Shown here one piece after another: positions 1 to 7,323 of a stretch of DNA of 12,545 bases. Location: positions 1-12,545 of the forward strand of contig DAOUBA010000067.1 in NCBI GenBank assembly GCA_034432855.1, written 5' to 3'. The notes beneath the pieces are model-generated. The model saw nothing but the letters and a program-made list of their open reading frames with translations, was not told where the DNA came from and searched no databases. The number at the start of each line of letters is the position of its first letter. The stretch's first letter is position 1. The translations under genes and the position numbers were made by a program. Source of the DNA: DAOUBA01 sp034432855. Lineage in GTDB: Bacteria; Chloroflexota; Anaerolineae; B4-G1.

Positions 1-30
1 CATCCTCTGATTTCGCAGGATCGTATCCAT
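1..30 (-). CDS. Possible 5' end of a divergent gene (partial)
   Basis: On the minus strand an ATG at 30-28 opens ten codons (MDTILRNQRM) that run off the left edge without a stop. A purine-rich stretch GGAGGGCGGAGG lies just upstream and gives a GGAGG about 8 nt from the ATG. A weak promoter-like pair lies farther up at 67-94. The function cannot be told from ten residues. The call rests on the ribosome-binding site and the divergent layout only; it could be chance. Confidence 0.33.
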   Translation of the reverse strand, partial: MDTILRNQRM

Positions 31-66
31 GCCTCCGCCCTCCGCAATTGGTTGTTGACACCCCCA

Positions 67-94
67 AGCATACCGCATTGGGCGGAGTTCGCAA
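67..94 (-). promoter_or_regulatory. Candidate promoter for the divergent gene
   Basis: Read on the minus strand, TTGCGA (94-89) and TATGCT (72-67) are separated by 16 bp. Each hexamer matches 4 of 6 sigma70 consensus bases. It points toward the possible ATG at 30. Weak match, seen by eye only. Confidence 0.28.
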
Positions 95-101
95 GTCCCG
101 A

Positions 102-115
102 ACCCACATGTGGGT
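102..115. promoter_or_regulatory. 14-bp perfect palindrome, candidate operator
   Basis: ACCCACATGTGGGT is a perfect inverted repeat with no spacer. It lies between the TATAAT box of the HEPN/MNT operon (149-154) and the possible divergent promoter (67-94). That is where a dimeric regulator controlling both directions could bind. Toxin-antitoxin modules are often autoregulated, but neither protein here has a visible DNA-binding domain, so the binding factor is unknown. Confidence 0.4.
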
Positions 116-148
116 AATCACCATATTTGCTTATCTTGAGACTTACTA

Positions 149-154
149 TATAAT
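149..154 (+). promoter_or_regulatory. -10 box of the HEPN/MNT operon
   Basis: A perfect TATAAT lies in a short AT-rich island (about 121-160) in otherwise GC-rich DNA, 21 bp before the GTG start at 176. The best -35 is poor (TTGCTT, 127-132, 16-bp spacing), so the promoter may be weak or need an activator. AGAGGG at 164-169 fits as ribosome-binding site, 6 nt before the GTG. The leader would be only about 15 nt. Confidence 0.45.
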
Positions 155-175
155 CTACAACCAGAGGGTGAACGG

Positions 176-562
176 GTGACGGAGGAAGGCCGTCTCTACC
201 TTGACTATGCCCGGCGGGACCTCCAGGCTGCGGAGAACAACTTACACCTGGGGTTCTACCACATCACCATTTCCCGCGCTTATTACGCGATGTTTTATGC
301 AGCCAGCGCATTGCTGGTCAGCAAAGGGATCTCGCGCAGCAGACACTCCGGAGTGTTGTCCGCTTTCGGCGAGTACTTCGTCAGAACAGGGCTCATCGAA
401 CCGGAGTATGCCAAGATACTCGGTTATGCCTTCGATTCCCGGCTGGACAGTGACTATGACGTGACCTACACAGCCGAGCAAGCAGTGGCAGAGGATATTC
501 TGGAAGCCGCACGTCAATTTGTCGCCCGCGCCGAACGCTACCTGGCACAGGAAAACCAATGA
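176..562 (+). CDS. HEPN-domain protein, UPF0332 type (putative toxin of a HEPN/MNT module)
   Basis: A 128-residue, all-helical HEPN-domain protein, probably the toxic partner of a type VII-like HEPN/MNT toxin-antitoxin pair. HEPN toxins of this kind are usually RNA-cleaving. The N-terminus (RDLQAAENNL, residues 14-23) and the SRAYYAMFYAASALL block (33-47) are classic for the UPF0332 branch. The usual HEPN RNase motif, R-x4-6-H, is absent. In its place is RLDSDYD (89-95), as expected for this branch, so RNase activity is not assured. S55-R56-H57 is the only other candidate basic cluster. The start is GTG at 176, chosen for AGAGGG 6 nt upstream. The stop overlaps the next gene by 4 bp (ATGA), which implies translational coupling. 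The family is clear; the biochemical activity is inferred. Confidence 0.9.
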   Translation: MTEEGRLYLDYARRDLQAAENNLHLGFYHITISRAYYAMFYAASALLVSKGISRSRHSGVLSAFGEYFVRTGLIEPEYAKILGYAFDSRLDSDYDVTYTAEQAVAEDILEAARQFVARAERYLAQENQ

Positions 563-921
563 ACGAGCGAAAAGACATTGCCCACCTGACCGCCCAGGAA
601 CAGGGGGCCATATACGCTTTCGTGCACAGGTTACGGGAGCACCTTGACGGTCAGGTGCTCTCCGTGCTCTTGTTCGGCTCAAGGGTACGGAACGAAGCAC
701 GGCCTGATTCGGACATAGACGTGGCGGTTATCGTGGACCGGGGGGATCCTGAAACACGCAAGGCGATCCGTTATCTGGCCGTCGAGATCTGGCTGGAGTA
801 CGGACTCTATCTGTCCACCCGCGTTTGGAGCCGTGATCACTGGCATCGCCTGGAGGCTCTTCAAACCGGTCTTTACCGCAACCTCCGGCGGGAAGGGATT
901 GAGTTGTTATCCCTTCCATAG
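559..921 (+). CDS. Minimal nucleotidyltransferase (MNT) antitoxin partner
   Basis: A 120-residue protein of the minimal nucleotidyltransferase family (polymerase-beta fold). The signature GS-x10-D-x-D is exact: G40-S41, then D52 and D54 in SDIDVAV. In studied HEPN/MNT pairs (HepT/MntA) the MNT protein neutralises the HEPN partner by adding AMP groups to it; that role is inferred here from family and position. A third metal-binding acid is usually sought on a later strand. The strand at about 83-90 (YLSTRVWS) has serine where an Asp might be expected, so activity should not be taken for granted. ATG overlaps the HEPN stop by 4 bp. The gene ends 41 bp before the convergent GT4 gene, with no clear terminator hairpin between them. 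Confidence 0.92.
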   Translation: MNERKDIAHLTAQEQGAIYAFVHRLREHLDGQVLSVLLFGSRVRNEARPDSDIDVAVIVDRGDPETRKAIRYLAVEIWLEYGLYLSTRVWSRDHWHRLEALQTGLYRNLRREGIELLSLP

Positions 922-962
922 CCCACCAACCGTCTCCCTGCTGCTCTCCACCATAACCCCAC

Positions 963-2099
963 TTACCCGTACCGCTCGCTCCGTAACACTCTCCCATAAA
1001 CCTGTTGCGTTTCTCTCGCCGTCTGCTCCCACGAGAAGCGCGCCGCCTGGGCAAACCCCCGTGCCCGCATCTCCTCCCGCAGGTCGGGATCGCGCAAGAT
1101 GCGGCGAAGCGCCTGGATCAGCCCTTCCACGTCGGTGGGCTCGCAGTACAGCGCCGCATCGCCGCCGGCCTCGGGAACACTGGATGCGTTAGAGGCCACA
1201 ACCGGCGTGCCACAGGCCAACGCCTCCAGCACCGGCAGGCCAAAACCCTCGTAGAGGCTGGGGAAGGCCAACGCCTGCGCCCCGGCGTAGAGCGCGGGCA
1301 GATCGTGATCGGGCACGTAGCCGGGAAAAAGGACGGCGCGACGGGCCGGGGAGCGCTCCAGCGCCGCCAAAAAGCCCGTGTAAAGCCAGCCGCGCCGGCC
1401 CACGATGACCAGCGCATCGCTCAGCCTTTCGGCATGCAGCGCCTCGAACGCCGCCAGCAGGCGTGTAAGGTTCTTCCGTGGCTCGATAGTGCCAACGAAG
1501 AGCAGGTATCGCTCCGGCAGGCCATAGCGGGCGCGGACCTCAGCGACCGTCTCAGACGGCTGCGGGCAGAAGCGCGGATCGGCGGCCTCGTGGACGACCG
1601 TGACTTTTTCGGGGGGCAGGCCGTAGGCGGCGAGCAGGTCGCGCCGCGTGCACTCGGAGACAGCGATGATGTGGGTGGCCCGGCGGCAGTAGAGCGGCAA
1701 CGCCAGGTTCAGATACCAGCGATTGAGCGGCTTGTGATGTTCCGGCAGATGGCGAAAGATCAGGTCGTGAACGGTGAGGACAGTGGGAATGGAACGCAGG
1801 GAGAGGAGGAGATGCTCGGTGGCGTGAAAGAGCACAGCGTCGGGGAGCAAACGGTCGAATCCTACGTGGGCCAGTTGCCCCAGCCAGACGAGCATGCGCC
1901 ATGGTTTGTAGCCCAGAGCCACGGTGCGGGCCGGCAGATGCTCCAGGCCGGTCAAAGGCTCTACACCGTGCTCGCGGTTATAGAACAGGGCGTAGCGCTC
2001 GGGTGCAAGGGCGACCAGGGCGCGGGTCAGGCTTTCGGCGTAACGCCCCAATCCGGCGCGCCGGTGCACGGCGGCGGAGACGTCGAGGTAGATGACCAT
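963..2099 (-). CDS. GT4-family glycosyltransferase (mannosyltransferase-like)
   Basis: A 378-residue GT-B fold retaining glycosyltransferase of family GT4, which moves a sugar from a nucleotide donor to a growing glycan on the cytoplasmic face of the membrane. The N-terminal domain has the G16-L-G-R loop (AGLGRYAESL). The middle shows the VLTVHDLIF and IIAVSECTRRDL strands typical of the acceptor domain. The C-terminal domain holds GTIEPRKNL (203-211, R208/K209 for the donor phosphates) and the E-x7-E motif (E284 to E292 in EGFGLPVLE), followed by GTPVVASNASSVPEAGG. It looks full length and intact. ATG at 2099 has no strong ribosome-binding site, but it lies 23 bp after the LCP stop, so the two are probably co-transcribed. 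The exact sugar cannot be told. The family most resembles mannosyltransferases of polysaccharide loci. Confidence 0.94.
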   Translation of the reverse strand: MVIYLDVSAAVHRRAGLGRYAESLTRALVALAPERYALFYNREHGVEPLTGLEHLPARTVALGYKPWRMLVWLGQLAHVGFDRLLPDAVLFHATEHLLLSLRSIPTVLTVHDLIFRHLPEHHKPLNRWYLNLALPLYCRRATHIIAVSECTRRDLLAAYGLPPEKVTVVHEAADPRFCPQPSETVAEVRARYGLPERYLLFVGTIEPRKNLTRLLAAFEALHAERLSDALVIVGRRGWLYTGFLAALERSPARRAVLFPGYVPDHDLPALYAGAQALAFPSLYEGFGLPVLEALACGTPVVASNASSVPEAGGDAALYCEPTDVEGLIQALRRILRDPDLREEMRARGFAQAARFSWEQTARETQQVYGRVLRSERYG

Positions 2100-2122
2100 A
2101 CCGGCAGCCGTCTGGCCCTCTA

Positions 2123-3508
2123 CTACTGCTGTGTTGGCGGCTGATAATTGGCGCCCAGGATGATCGAGATGTCGTACTCGGCGTTGGGATTGGCGCCGTG
2201 TACGATAGCCGTCGGTGGGAGGTTGAGGACACGGGAAAGATACTCGGCAGTATAGTTCTTGCCTGTATAAACGATGATCAGCGACTCGGCATAGTCGGAG
2301 CCAGGGGCGTTATCGGCGCGTACAACTTGAAAGCCTTGCTGCCGGAGAAATTCCGCCGTGCGCCCGGCCAGCCCTTCAACTGTCGTCCCGTTCAGCACCT
2401 CGATCCTGGCCGCCTCTTCGGCCAGACGCGCTGCCGGATCGTCCGATGCCGGCGCAGGGGCATCGGCGAAGATGTAATTGCGCAGTTTGCGGATATCCTC
2501 TCGCCGCGGGATGAGCACTTCCTGGTTATCAGGCGTGGTGTAAAAGTCAACATAGTTCTCGTCAATCACGCCGTAGCGGACATTCCCCGGCGGCACCTTG
2601 TTCGCCAGGTTTGCCAGCGCGACGATCTTGTCCAGCGTCAGTTCAGGATCGGTCACCACCGAATCCTGAAGCATTGTCCACAGTTCGGGCGCCTGGAGCG
2701 CAAGTTGCGGCAGCAGGTCGAGCCGCGTGACCCGCTCGAACACCGCGCGGATAACCTGCTGCTGGCGCCTGGCGCGGTCAAAGTCGCTCCCACCATGACG
2801 GGTACGGGCGTACTTGAGCGCCAGTTCGCCGTCGAAATGCTGGCAGCCGGCCGGGATGTGCAGAGGATCGTATCCATACGCCTCGTCGGGATAGTAGGAA
2901 TCGTTGATCTCTTCTTCCACACAAATGTCAATCCCCCCGATACGGTCCACCAGTTCCACGAAGGCCGCAAAGTTGACGCGCGCGTAATGGTGAATGCGGA
3001 TGCCGAAATTGTACTCCACGGTGGCCGCAGCCAACGCCGGGCCGCCACCAGGGTATCCGTCCCTGTCACCGATGAAGTTGGCAGTGTTGATCTTTCCCTG
3101 CATGTTGTAAGCCCAGATCGGCACCCAGAGGTCACGCGGGATCGAGAGTATCCCACCGCGCAGCGTCACCGGATCAATCGTCAGCACCATCATCGAGTCG
3201 GTGCGCCAGGGGCCATCTTCGCCGGCCCGCTGGTCAATGCCCATCACCAGGATGTTGACCCGCTCGGTGCCCGTGTAGACCTGCTGCGGGTCTATGCGCA
3301 CAGGGGGTTTCTCCTCGCTGGCGGGGGTGCGATTAATGGTGACCTCGGGAAATACGTCGGAGGCGGCGATGAATCGCCGCACCTGATCGAAGACGAACAC
3401 CCCGGCGATACCGGCGACCATCAAGAAGAGCAAGAGCAAGCCCAGTGTAAAGAGCGTCTGTATGATGTTGTCGGAACGTTGCGTATGTCTTACTACACTG
3501 CGTCGCAC
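2123..3508 (-). CDS. LytR-CpsA-Psr (LCP) family ligase with LytR_C domain
   Basis: An LCP enzyme, which transfers glycopolymers from a polyprenyl-phosphate carrier to peptidoglycan or another surface acceptor outside the membrane. From the GTG start it has 461 residues: a short basic cytoplasmic tail, one membrane helix (about 17-41), the LCP domain (about 82-258) and a LytR_C domain (about 367-454, starting IEVLNGTTVEGLAGR). Key LCP residues are present: D92, R102 and D104 in WRTDSMM, the SIPRDLWV motif (R125, D126), and Y-A-R-T-R (R235, R237) followed by DFDRARRQQQ. The longest frame begins with ATG at 3514, but AGGAGG (3520-3515) touches that ATG. GTG at 3508 lies 6 nt away, the normal spacing, so it is preferred. 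It has its own strong promoter (3559-3587) and is followed after 14 bp of untranslated sequence plus a short gap by the GT4 gene. Confidence 0.95.
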   Translation of the reverse strand: MRRSVVRHTQRSDNIIQTLFTLGLLLLFLMVAGIAGVFVFDQVRRFIAASDVFPEVTINRTPASEEKPPVRIDPQQVYTGTERVNILVMGIDQRAGEDGPWRTDSMMVLTIDPVTLRGGILSIPRDLWVPIWAYNMQGKINTANFIGDRDGYPGGGPALAAATVEYNFGIRIHHYARVNFAAFVELVDRIGGIDICVEEEINDSYYPDEAYGYDPLHIPAGCQHFDGELALKYARTRHGGSDFDRARRQQQVIRAVFERVTRLDLLPQLALQAPELWTMLQDSVVTDPELTLDKIVALANLANKVPPGNVRYGVIDENYVDFYTTPDNQEVLIPRREDIRKLRNYIFADAPAPASDDPAARLAEEAARIEVLNGTTVEGLAGRTAEFLRQQGFQVVRADNAPGSDYAESLIIVYTGKNYTAEYLSRVLNLPPTAIVHGANPNAEYDISIILGANYQPPTQQ

Positions 3509-3514
3509 TGTCAT

Positions 3515-3520
3515 CCTCCT
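3515..3520 (-). promoter_or_regulatory. Ribosome-binding site that decides the LCP start
   Basis: A perfect AGGAGG on the minus strand directly abuts ATG (3514-3512) and lies 6 nt before GTG (3508-3506). The spacing favours the GTG. Confidence 0.7.
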
Positions 3521-3558
3521 GCCAATCGGAGAGCAGCCATCTCGCCAGAAACAATGAA

Positions 3559-3587
3559 ATTATAACACGATTGATGCAGGGAGGCAA
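3559..3587 (-). promoter_or_regulatory. Sigma70-type promoter for LCP-GT4
   Basis: On the minus strand TTGCCT (3587-3582), a 17-bp spacer and a perfect TATAAT (3564-3559). The bases TGT just before the box form an extended -10 (TGnTATAAT). It lies in the 76-bp gap after the propeller gene, about 40 bp before the LCP ribosome-binding site. This means LCP and GT4 can be transcribed apart from the upstream genes. Confidence 0.7.
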
Positions 3588-3590
3588 TCA

Positions 3591-5840
3591 TCATGGCAAC
3601 GAGGCCATGTAGAGTCGCCCTCCATCGAGCACGTACAGCCTTTTGCTCACTTCGTCTACAGCCAACGCCTCCAACGCGTCGAAGGCCGTGTCGGCGCAAA
3701 ACTGTTGCCGGAAATTGCCATCCGGCCCCAACACGACGATCCGCCGGCTGCCCCGGTCGGCAACATAGACCGCGCCGGTCGTCCCGAGCGGATCCACGGC
3801 CAGGGCGATGGCCTGGCCGAGGCCATCGGGCACACCACGCACCTCGAACGGCTGGGGCTCACGCCCCCTATATTTGAGGATCGTACCCTCGGCAAAGAGA
3901 AGGTAGATGTTGCCGTCTATCGCCAGGTCCAGCACCGTAGCCAGCGACCGGGGAGGCGGCGTGAGGAAATAGTTTTCTGGCGGATTGGGATAACTATCCC
4001 CCTGTGGCATGTAGAGCAAGAGTTGCTCCTTGGTCGGATCCAGAATATAGAGACGACCATCATAAGAGGCCATTGTTCTGGGTGTCCCGCTCGGCGGCGT
4101 GCCCAAAAAGGCGCGCGTCGCCTGCGGCTCTCCTCCCTCGCCACCCCAGGCCGGGTCATAGATCACCAAAGACCCATTCTCCTCAAGGACAAAAAGACCG
4201 CTCGTTTGTCGTCCGCCGCTGGCATCCACCCACGTGCAGTCCACCAGGTTGCCCACCGGGGTACTCCCGATCTGCTGGCCGGTGTGCACGATGGGCAGTC
4301 CTCCCTGTTCGACCACACCATCCGCAGCCTGGTTGAGATTGAGTTGAACCACCCAGCCCGCCGTTGGATCGAGTACGAAGAGCATCTGCCCATGAACGAC
4401 CAGCTGACGTGGGACTATGCCCGATCCCAAATCGTCGAGTTGCACCAGATCCAAGCGAATGACGCCATCGAGCCTGTCCAGAGCAGCCTGGGCCTGAGTT
4501 TGCAGCGCGGCGACTTCGGCATCGTTGGGTTTCTGCCCGGCAGCCTTGCCCGCCCAATCCAACACGGCCCGCCAGTGAGAACGGGCCTCCTCCGGGGGAA
4601 TCCCCGGCGCCTGCGCCAGCACGGCTTCCTGCCTGGCCTGATTGATGAGGCTCTGGAAACGCGCCTGTCTGCCGAACGAGTTGTGCGCCACCACTACGAC
4701 GATCGCCGTCACAACCAGGATGCCAATGGCAATCGCCATCATTACCTTGGGGTTCTCGCTGGGCACCATACGGGGCGGGCGCACCCGCTGGCGAGCCTTC
4801 CGTTCCGGGCCAGGGAGCATGCGCCGGAACAGTGTGCGCAGGCCACCGGCCAGCCCCACGCCGGCCGCGGCGATCTCGTGCCCTATGACAACGGCCATAT
4901 TTCGGAAGCGCTTACCCAGATCGGGGCTTGGCCTGCGGAGCGGCTCTGGGCGTGCCGGTGGTAAGTCGGGTTGCCAACTCGACCTACGCGGCCTGAGCGG
5001 CTCGACGGCCTGACTAGGAGCCTCAACCGCACTCTGCGGCGGGGCCTCAAACTCTGGACGTGCCGCCGGGCGCTCACGGCGTGAGAAGGGCTGGGCAGGC
5101 ACGCGGGTCGCCGCTACTGCCTGTGCAACCGCGGAGGGAGTAGCCAGGCGCACCACCAGCGCAGCAAAATCGGCCCCGGTCCCGACCTGTTCCAGTCCCG
5201 CCAGCACCTCCTGTACGCCAGCGCGGAGGAGCACGCGGGCCACAGCCTCATTGCCCGCCGCATCCAACAAAGCAGGCGAGGCCAGGAGCAGTGTGTCGCC
5301 GAGAGCGACGAAGTTGTGGTAGAGGCGCACGTCGGCCAGTGGCCCCATCCCCAGGTGCGGCAATGCCTCGCCTTCGGGATAACGTGCCAGATAGCCTCCG
5401 TGCAGCACGCGGGCACACGCCGGGCCAGCCTGAAGGATGAAGAGGTCCTCGCCGTGCAAGACGGCGCAGGTGAGCCCGCCATAACAACGCTCAGTAGGCG
5501 CTGCGCGCAAGTTGAACTGGAACAGGTGTCGGTTAGCGGCCGTAGCGGCCTGGCGCAGCGCAGCGGTGATGCTGCCTTCGGTGGCCCAGTACGCCTGCGC
5601 CACGACTTCACGCAGTTCCCGATAGAGGTGCGGCGAGGCAGGGCCGCTCAAATCGAGGAGCAGGAACAGACGGTCGCCCTCCCGTCCATGGGCTGCTCGC
5701 GGCGGCGGAGACAATGCCGCTGTACAAGACGCAGCATCGTCGCGACGAGCACCGCCGACGACGCGCAGAGCGCCAAAGACGGGCTCAAATTGGGTGAGCT
5801 CAGCCGGGTCAGATTGTTGTGACATGCTCATCGGTCGCAT
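3591..5840 (-). CDS. PP2C-like / transmembrane / beta-propeller protein
   Basis: A 749-residue, probably single-pass membrane protein. Residues about 15-232 look like a diverged PP2C phosphatase fold: GGARRDDAA (29-37) in the place of motif 1, FLLLDLSGP (59-67) for the usual DGMGG strand, GGLTCAVL then LFILQAGPACARVL, a GDTLLLASPALLD strand (181-193), and GADFAALVV near the end (222-230). A Pro/Arg-rich linker (about 233-310) precedes a membrane helix (about 366-385). A helical stretch (390-460) follows, and then NHL-like beta-propeller blades: QMLFVLDP (485-492), GRLYILDP (595-602), GNIYLLFA (643-650), GAVYVADRG (689-697) and KRLYVLDGG (733-741). By the positive-inside rule the PP2C-like part would be cytoplasmic and the propeller outside. 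DGMGG is lost, so phosphatase activity is doubtful; a scaffold or sensor is as likely. ATGs at 5840, 5831 and 5825 are all possible starts; an in-frame TGA abuts the first. The gene is not recognised beyond these domains. Confidence 0.85.
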   Translation of the reverse strand: MRPMSMSQQSDPAELTQFEPVFGALRVVGGARRDDAASCTAALSPPPRAAHGREGDRLFLLLDLSGPASPHLYRELREVVAQAYWATEGSITAALRQAATAANRHLFQFNLRAAPTERCYGGLTCAVLHGEDLFILQAGPACARVLHGGYLARYPEGEALPHLGMGPLADVRLYHNFVALGDTLLLASPALLDAAGNEAVARVLLRAGVQEVLAGLEQVGTGADFAALVVRLATPSAVAQAVAATRVPAQPFSRRERPAARPEFEAPPQSAVEAPSQAVEPLRPRRSSWQPDLPPARPEPLRRPSPDLGKRFRNMAVVIGHEIAAAGVGLAGGLRTLFRRMLPGPERKARQRVRPPRMVPSENPKVMMAIAIGILVVTAIVVVVAHNSFGRQARFQSLINQARQEAVLAQAPGIPPEEARSHWRAVLDWAGKAAGQKPNDAEVAALQTQAQAALDRLDGVIRLDLVQLDDLGSGIVPRQLVVHGQMLFVLDPTAGWVVQLNLNQAADGVVEQGGLPIVHTGQQIGSTPVGNLVDCTWVDASGGRQTSGLFVLEENGSLVIYDPAWGGEGGEPQATRAFLGTPPSGTPRTMASYDGRLYILDPTKEQLLLYMPQGDSYPNPPENYFLTPPPRSLATVLDLAIDGNIYLLFAEGTILKYRGREPQPFEVRGVPDGLGQAIALAVDPLGTTGAVYVADRGSRRIVVLGPDGNFRQQFCADTAFDALEALAVDEVSKRLYVLDGGRLYMASLP

Positions 5841-5911
5841 TCAGCGTCACCGTCGTTCGGAGACAGAGTGTGCAGCAGCCTGGCATCATCTCCTATCGCT
5901 TCCGCCCGCAA

Positions 5912-6316
5912 TCAGGCCGGCCTGGAATCCGCGTCCTTCGCCTGCGGGCGGCACCCGACCCTGGACAGCAGATAATAGACTCCCGCCGCCGGCAGCAGGG
6001 CGACCACGAGCGGGAAGATCACTTCGAAGGAGAGAAGCGCCGAACGTCCCCAGGAGGCGTAAAGGATCATCGCCCACAATGCCGCCAGATTGTAGACGAT
6101 GCCCACGATCAAACCCCGCCAGGAGACCAGCCGCCTGGGGTGGGAGAACACGCCCGCTAACGCCCCGCCGCCTAGCGCGATCAGCGAAGCCACGCGCGAC
6201 GAGAGCATCAGGCTCTGGCCCAAGAAGCCGGCCATCATAAACGCGGGGACGACGGAGGTGAGGGCGATAATGATGACGACGAAGAGGAAACAGTAATAGC
6301 CGAAGGGGTTCCTCAA
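5912..6316 (-). CDS. Small four-helix membrane protein, unknown function
   Basis: A 134-residue hydrophobic protein with four likely membrane helices (about 8-31, 41-57, 68-86 and 98-117) and a short hydrophilic tail rich in basic and acidic residues. No catalytic motif is visible and the family is not recognised. The start is TTG at 6316. It is chosen because the first helix begins almost at once and a GAGTGAGG stretch lies a suitable distance upstream; no better start is seen before an in-frame stop at 6361-6359. It sits 42 bp after the DUF4380 gene and 71 bp before the propeller gene, so it is probably in the same transcript. Its small size and place suggest a membrane partner of a neighbour, which is a guess. 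Confidence 0.75.
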   Translation of the reverse strand: MRNPFGYYCFLFVVIIIALTSVVPAFMMAGFLGQSLMLSSRVASLIALGGGALAGVFSHPRRLVSWRGLIVGIVYNLAALWAMILYASWGRSALLSFEVIFPLVVALLPAAGVYYLLSRVGCRPQAKDADSRPA

Positions 6317-6358
6317 GATCGCCTCACTCCCGTGCCGGTGCGACTCCAGACACTCGCA

Positions 6359-7270
6359 CTAACGCACCTTCGCCGCCTGCACTTTGGGCAGTATATACCG
6401 ATCCACGTCGGCATCGCTCGCCGGCACGGGCACGTCGCGGAAAAGGAACCAGTGTTCGACGTGCTCCACCGCTGCGCCGGGTTGCAAGAGCACAAGCGGG
6501 CCAAGCGTCTCGATCTCTAGCATATCGGCGTTCGTAAAAGTCTCGACCGAGCAGCCGAAATCAGGATACCGCGCGCCAGAGACGTAGGTGAACTTTTTGA
6601 CGAACAAATGCCCTCTGCGCGCATAGGCCACCCAGCCATCCGGCGTCATCACGCCGATTTTCTGCGGCCCCGTTGCCTTAGGATTTTGGTGTAGCAAGAT
6701 GTACTTGCTGCCCCACGTCCAGCGCGGATCGGCCATATCGGTATAGGCCCATAGCGTGATGGTATTCGTCGGCAGCAGGTTTGTCTCGTGCGAGCCGCGC
6801 GGAGGGAACGGGATGATCGCTTTCCCGCCCTGCGCCATTACCGAAAGCGCCCACGGCGCCAATTCCACTGCCCACAGGTTCCTGTTACGCAAACGATGGG
6901 TGACTTTGACACGCGCCTCATTAGGCGCGAGTTGCACGTCAATCTCTTTCTGAATTCCGGTCGTAGGCTCCACCGGCTGGATGACGCGCAGCCCCCCCGC
7001 GCGCTCCCTCACCTTGACCGGCCCATTATCGGGAAAGTAGGTTCGCGGCTTGACCTCCGGCGCGTGCCACAGGCGATGACCGCCGTAGATGCGCCACTCG
7101 TCGCCGCCGACCTTGCCCAGCATGTTCTCGAACTCCTTGAACTCGTTCTCCTCGCCGACGAAGCCGAAGCGGATAATGCGCGGCCCCACGTCCGCCGTGA
7201 CGGCCAGATCTACGATGTCGTTCGAGAGACGGTAACAGTTCGGCCAACCTTTGTAAGCGATTTTCTCCAT
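6359..7270 (-). CDS. DUF4380-like protein with galactose-mutarotase-type fold
   Basis: A 303-residue protein resembling DUF4380 and related aldose-epimerase-like beta-sandwich proteins, which bind sugars. Landmarks are the N-terminal YKGWPNCYRLSN (6-17), ADVGPRIIRFG (26-36), GGHRLWHAPE (63-72, with two His), THRLRN (124-129), a Trp/Pro-rich centre, and SVETFTNADMLEIETLGPL (241-259) with several Glu that could include the catalytic base of a mutarotase. The substrate is unknown and enzyme activity is an inference. The longest frame begins at 7306, but ATG at 7270 has AAAGGAG 6 nt upstream and opens the conserved sequence, so it is used. It has its own promoter (7324-7352) and heads the minus-strand run that continues into the four-helix and propeller genes. 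Confidence 0.85.
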   Translation of the reverse strand: MEKIAYKGWPNCYRLSNDIVDLAVTADVGPRIIRFGFVGEENEFKEFENMLGKVGGDEWRIYGGHRLWHAPEVKPRTYFPDNGPVKVRERAGGLRVIQPVEPTTGIQKEIDVQLAPNEARVKVTHRLRNRNLWAVELAPWALSVMAQGGKAIIPFPPRGSHETNLLPTNTITLWAYTDMADPRWTWGSKYILLHQNPKATGPQKIGVMTPDGWVAYARRGHLFVKKFTYVSGARYPDFGCSVETFTNADMLEIETLGPLVLLQPGAAVEHVEHWFLFRDVPVPASDADVDRYILPKVQAAKVR

Positions 7271-7323
7271 AACAGACTCCTTTCCACATTGAATGAACGT
7301 GTGCAATGTTCCGGCCAGCCACT

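Noticed and set aside
17..30. 14-bp string AGGATCGTATCCAT shared with 2864-2877 in the LCP gene
   Set aside because: One 14-bp match is about what chance allows in 12.5 kb, and the second copy is ordinary coding sequence.
55..60. Plus-strand TTGACA as a -35 for the HEPN/MNT genes
   Set aside because: No -10-like hexamer at 16-18 bp. The TATAAT at 149 is far too distant.
1005..2144. 379-codon open frame on the plus strand
   Set aside because: Antisense to the GT4 gene, which carries the E-x7-E and donor-binding motifs. No ribosome-binding site or known domain.
2198..3565. 455-codon open frame on the plus strand
   Set aside because: It lies opposite the LCP gene, which has full domain motifs. 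Open antisense frames are common in GC-rich genes, and this one shows no recognisable domain.
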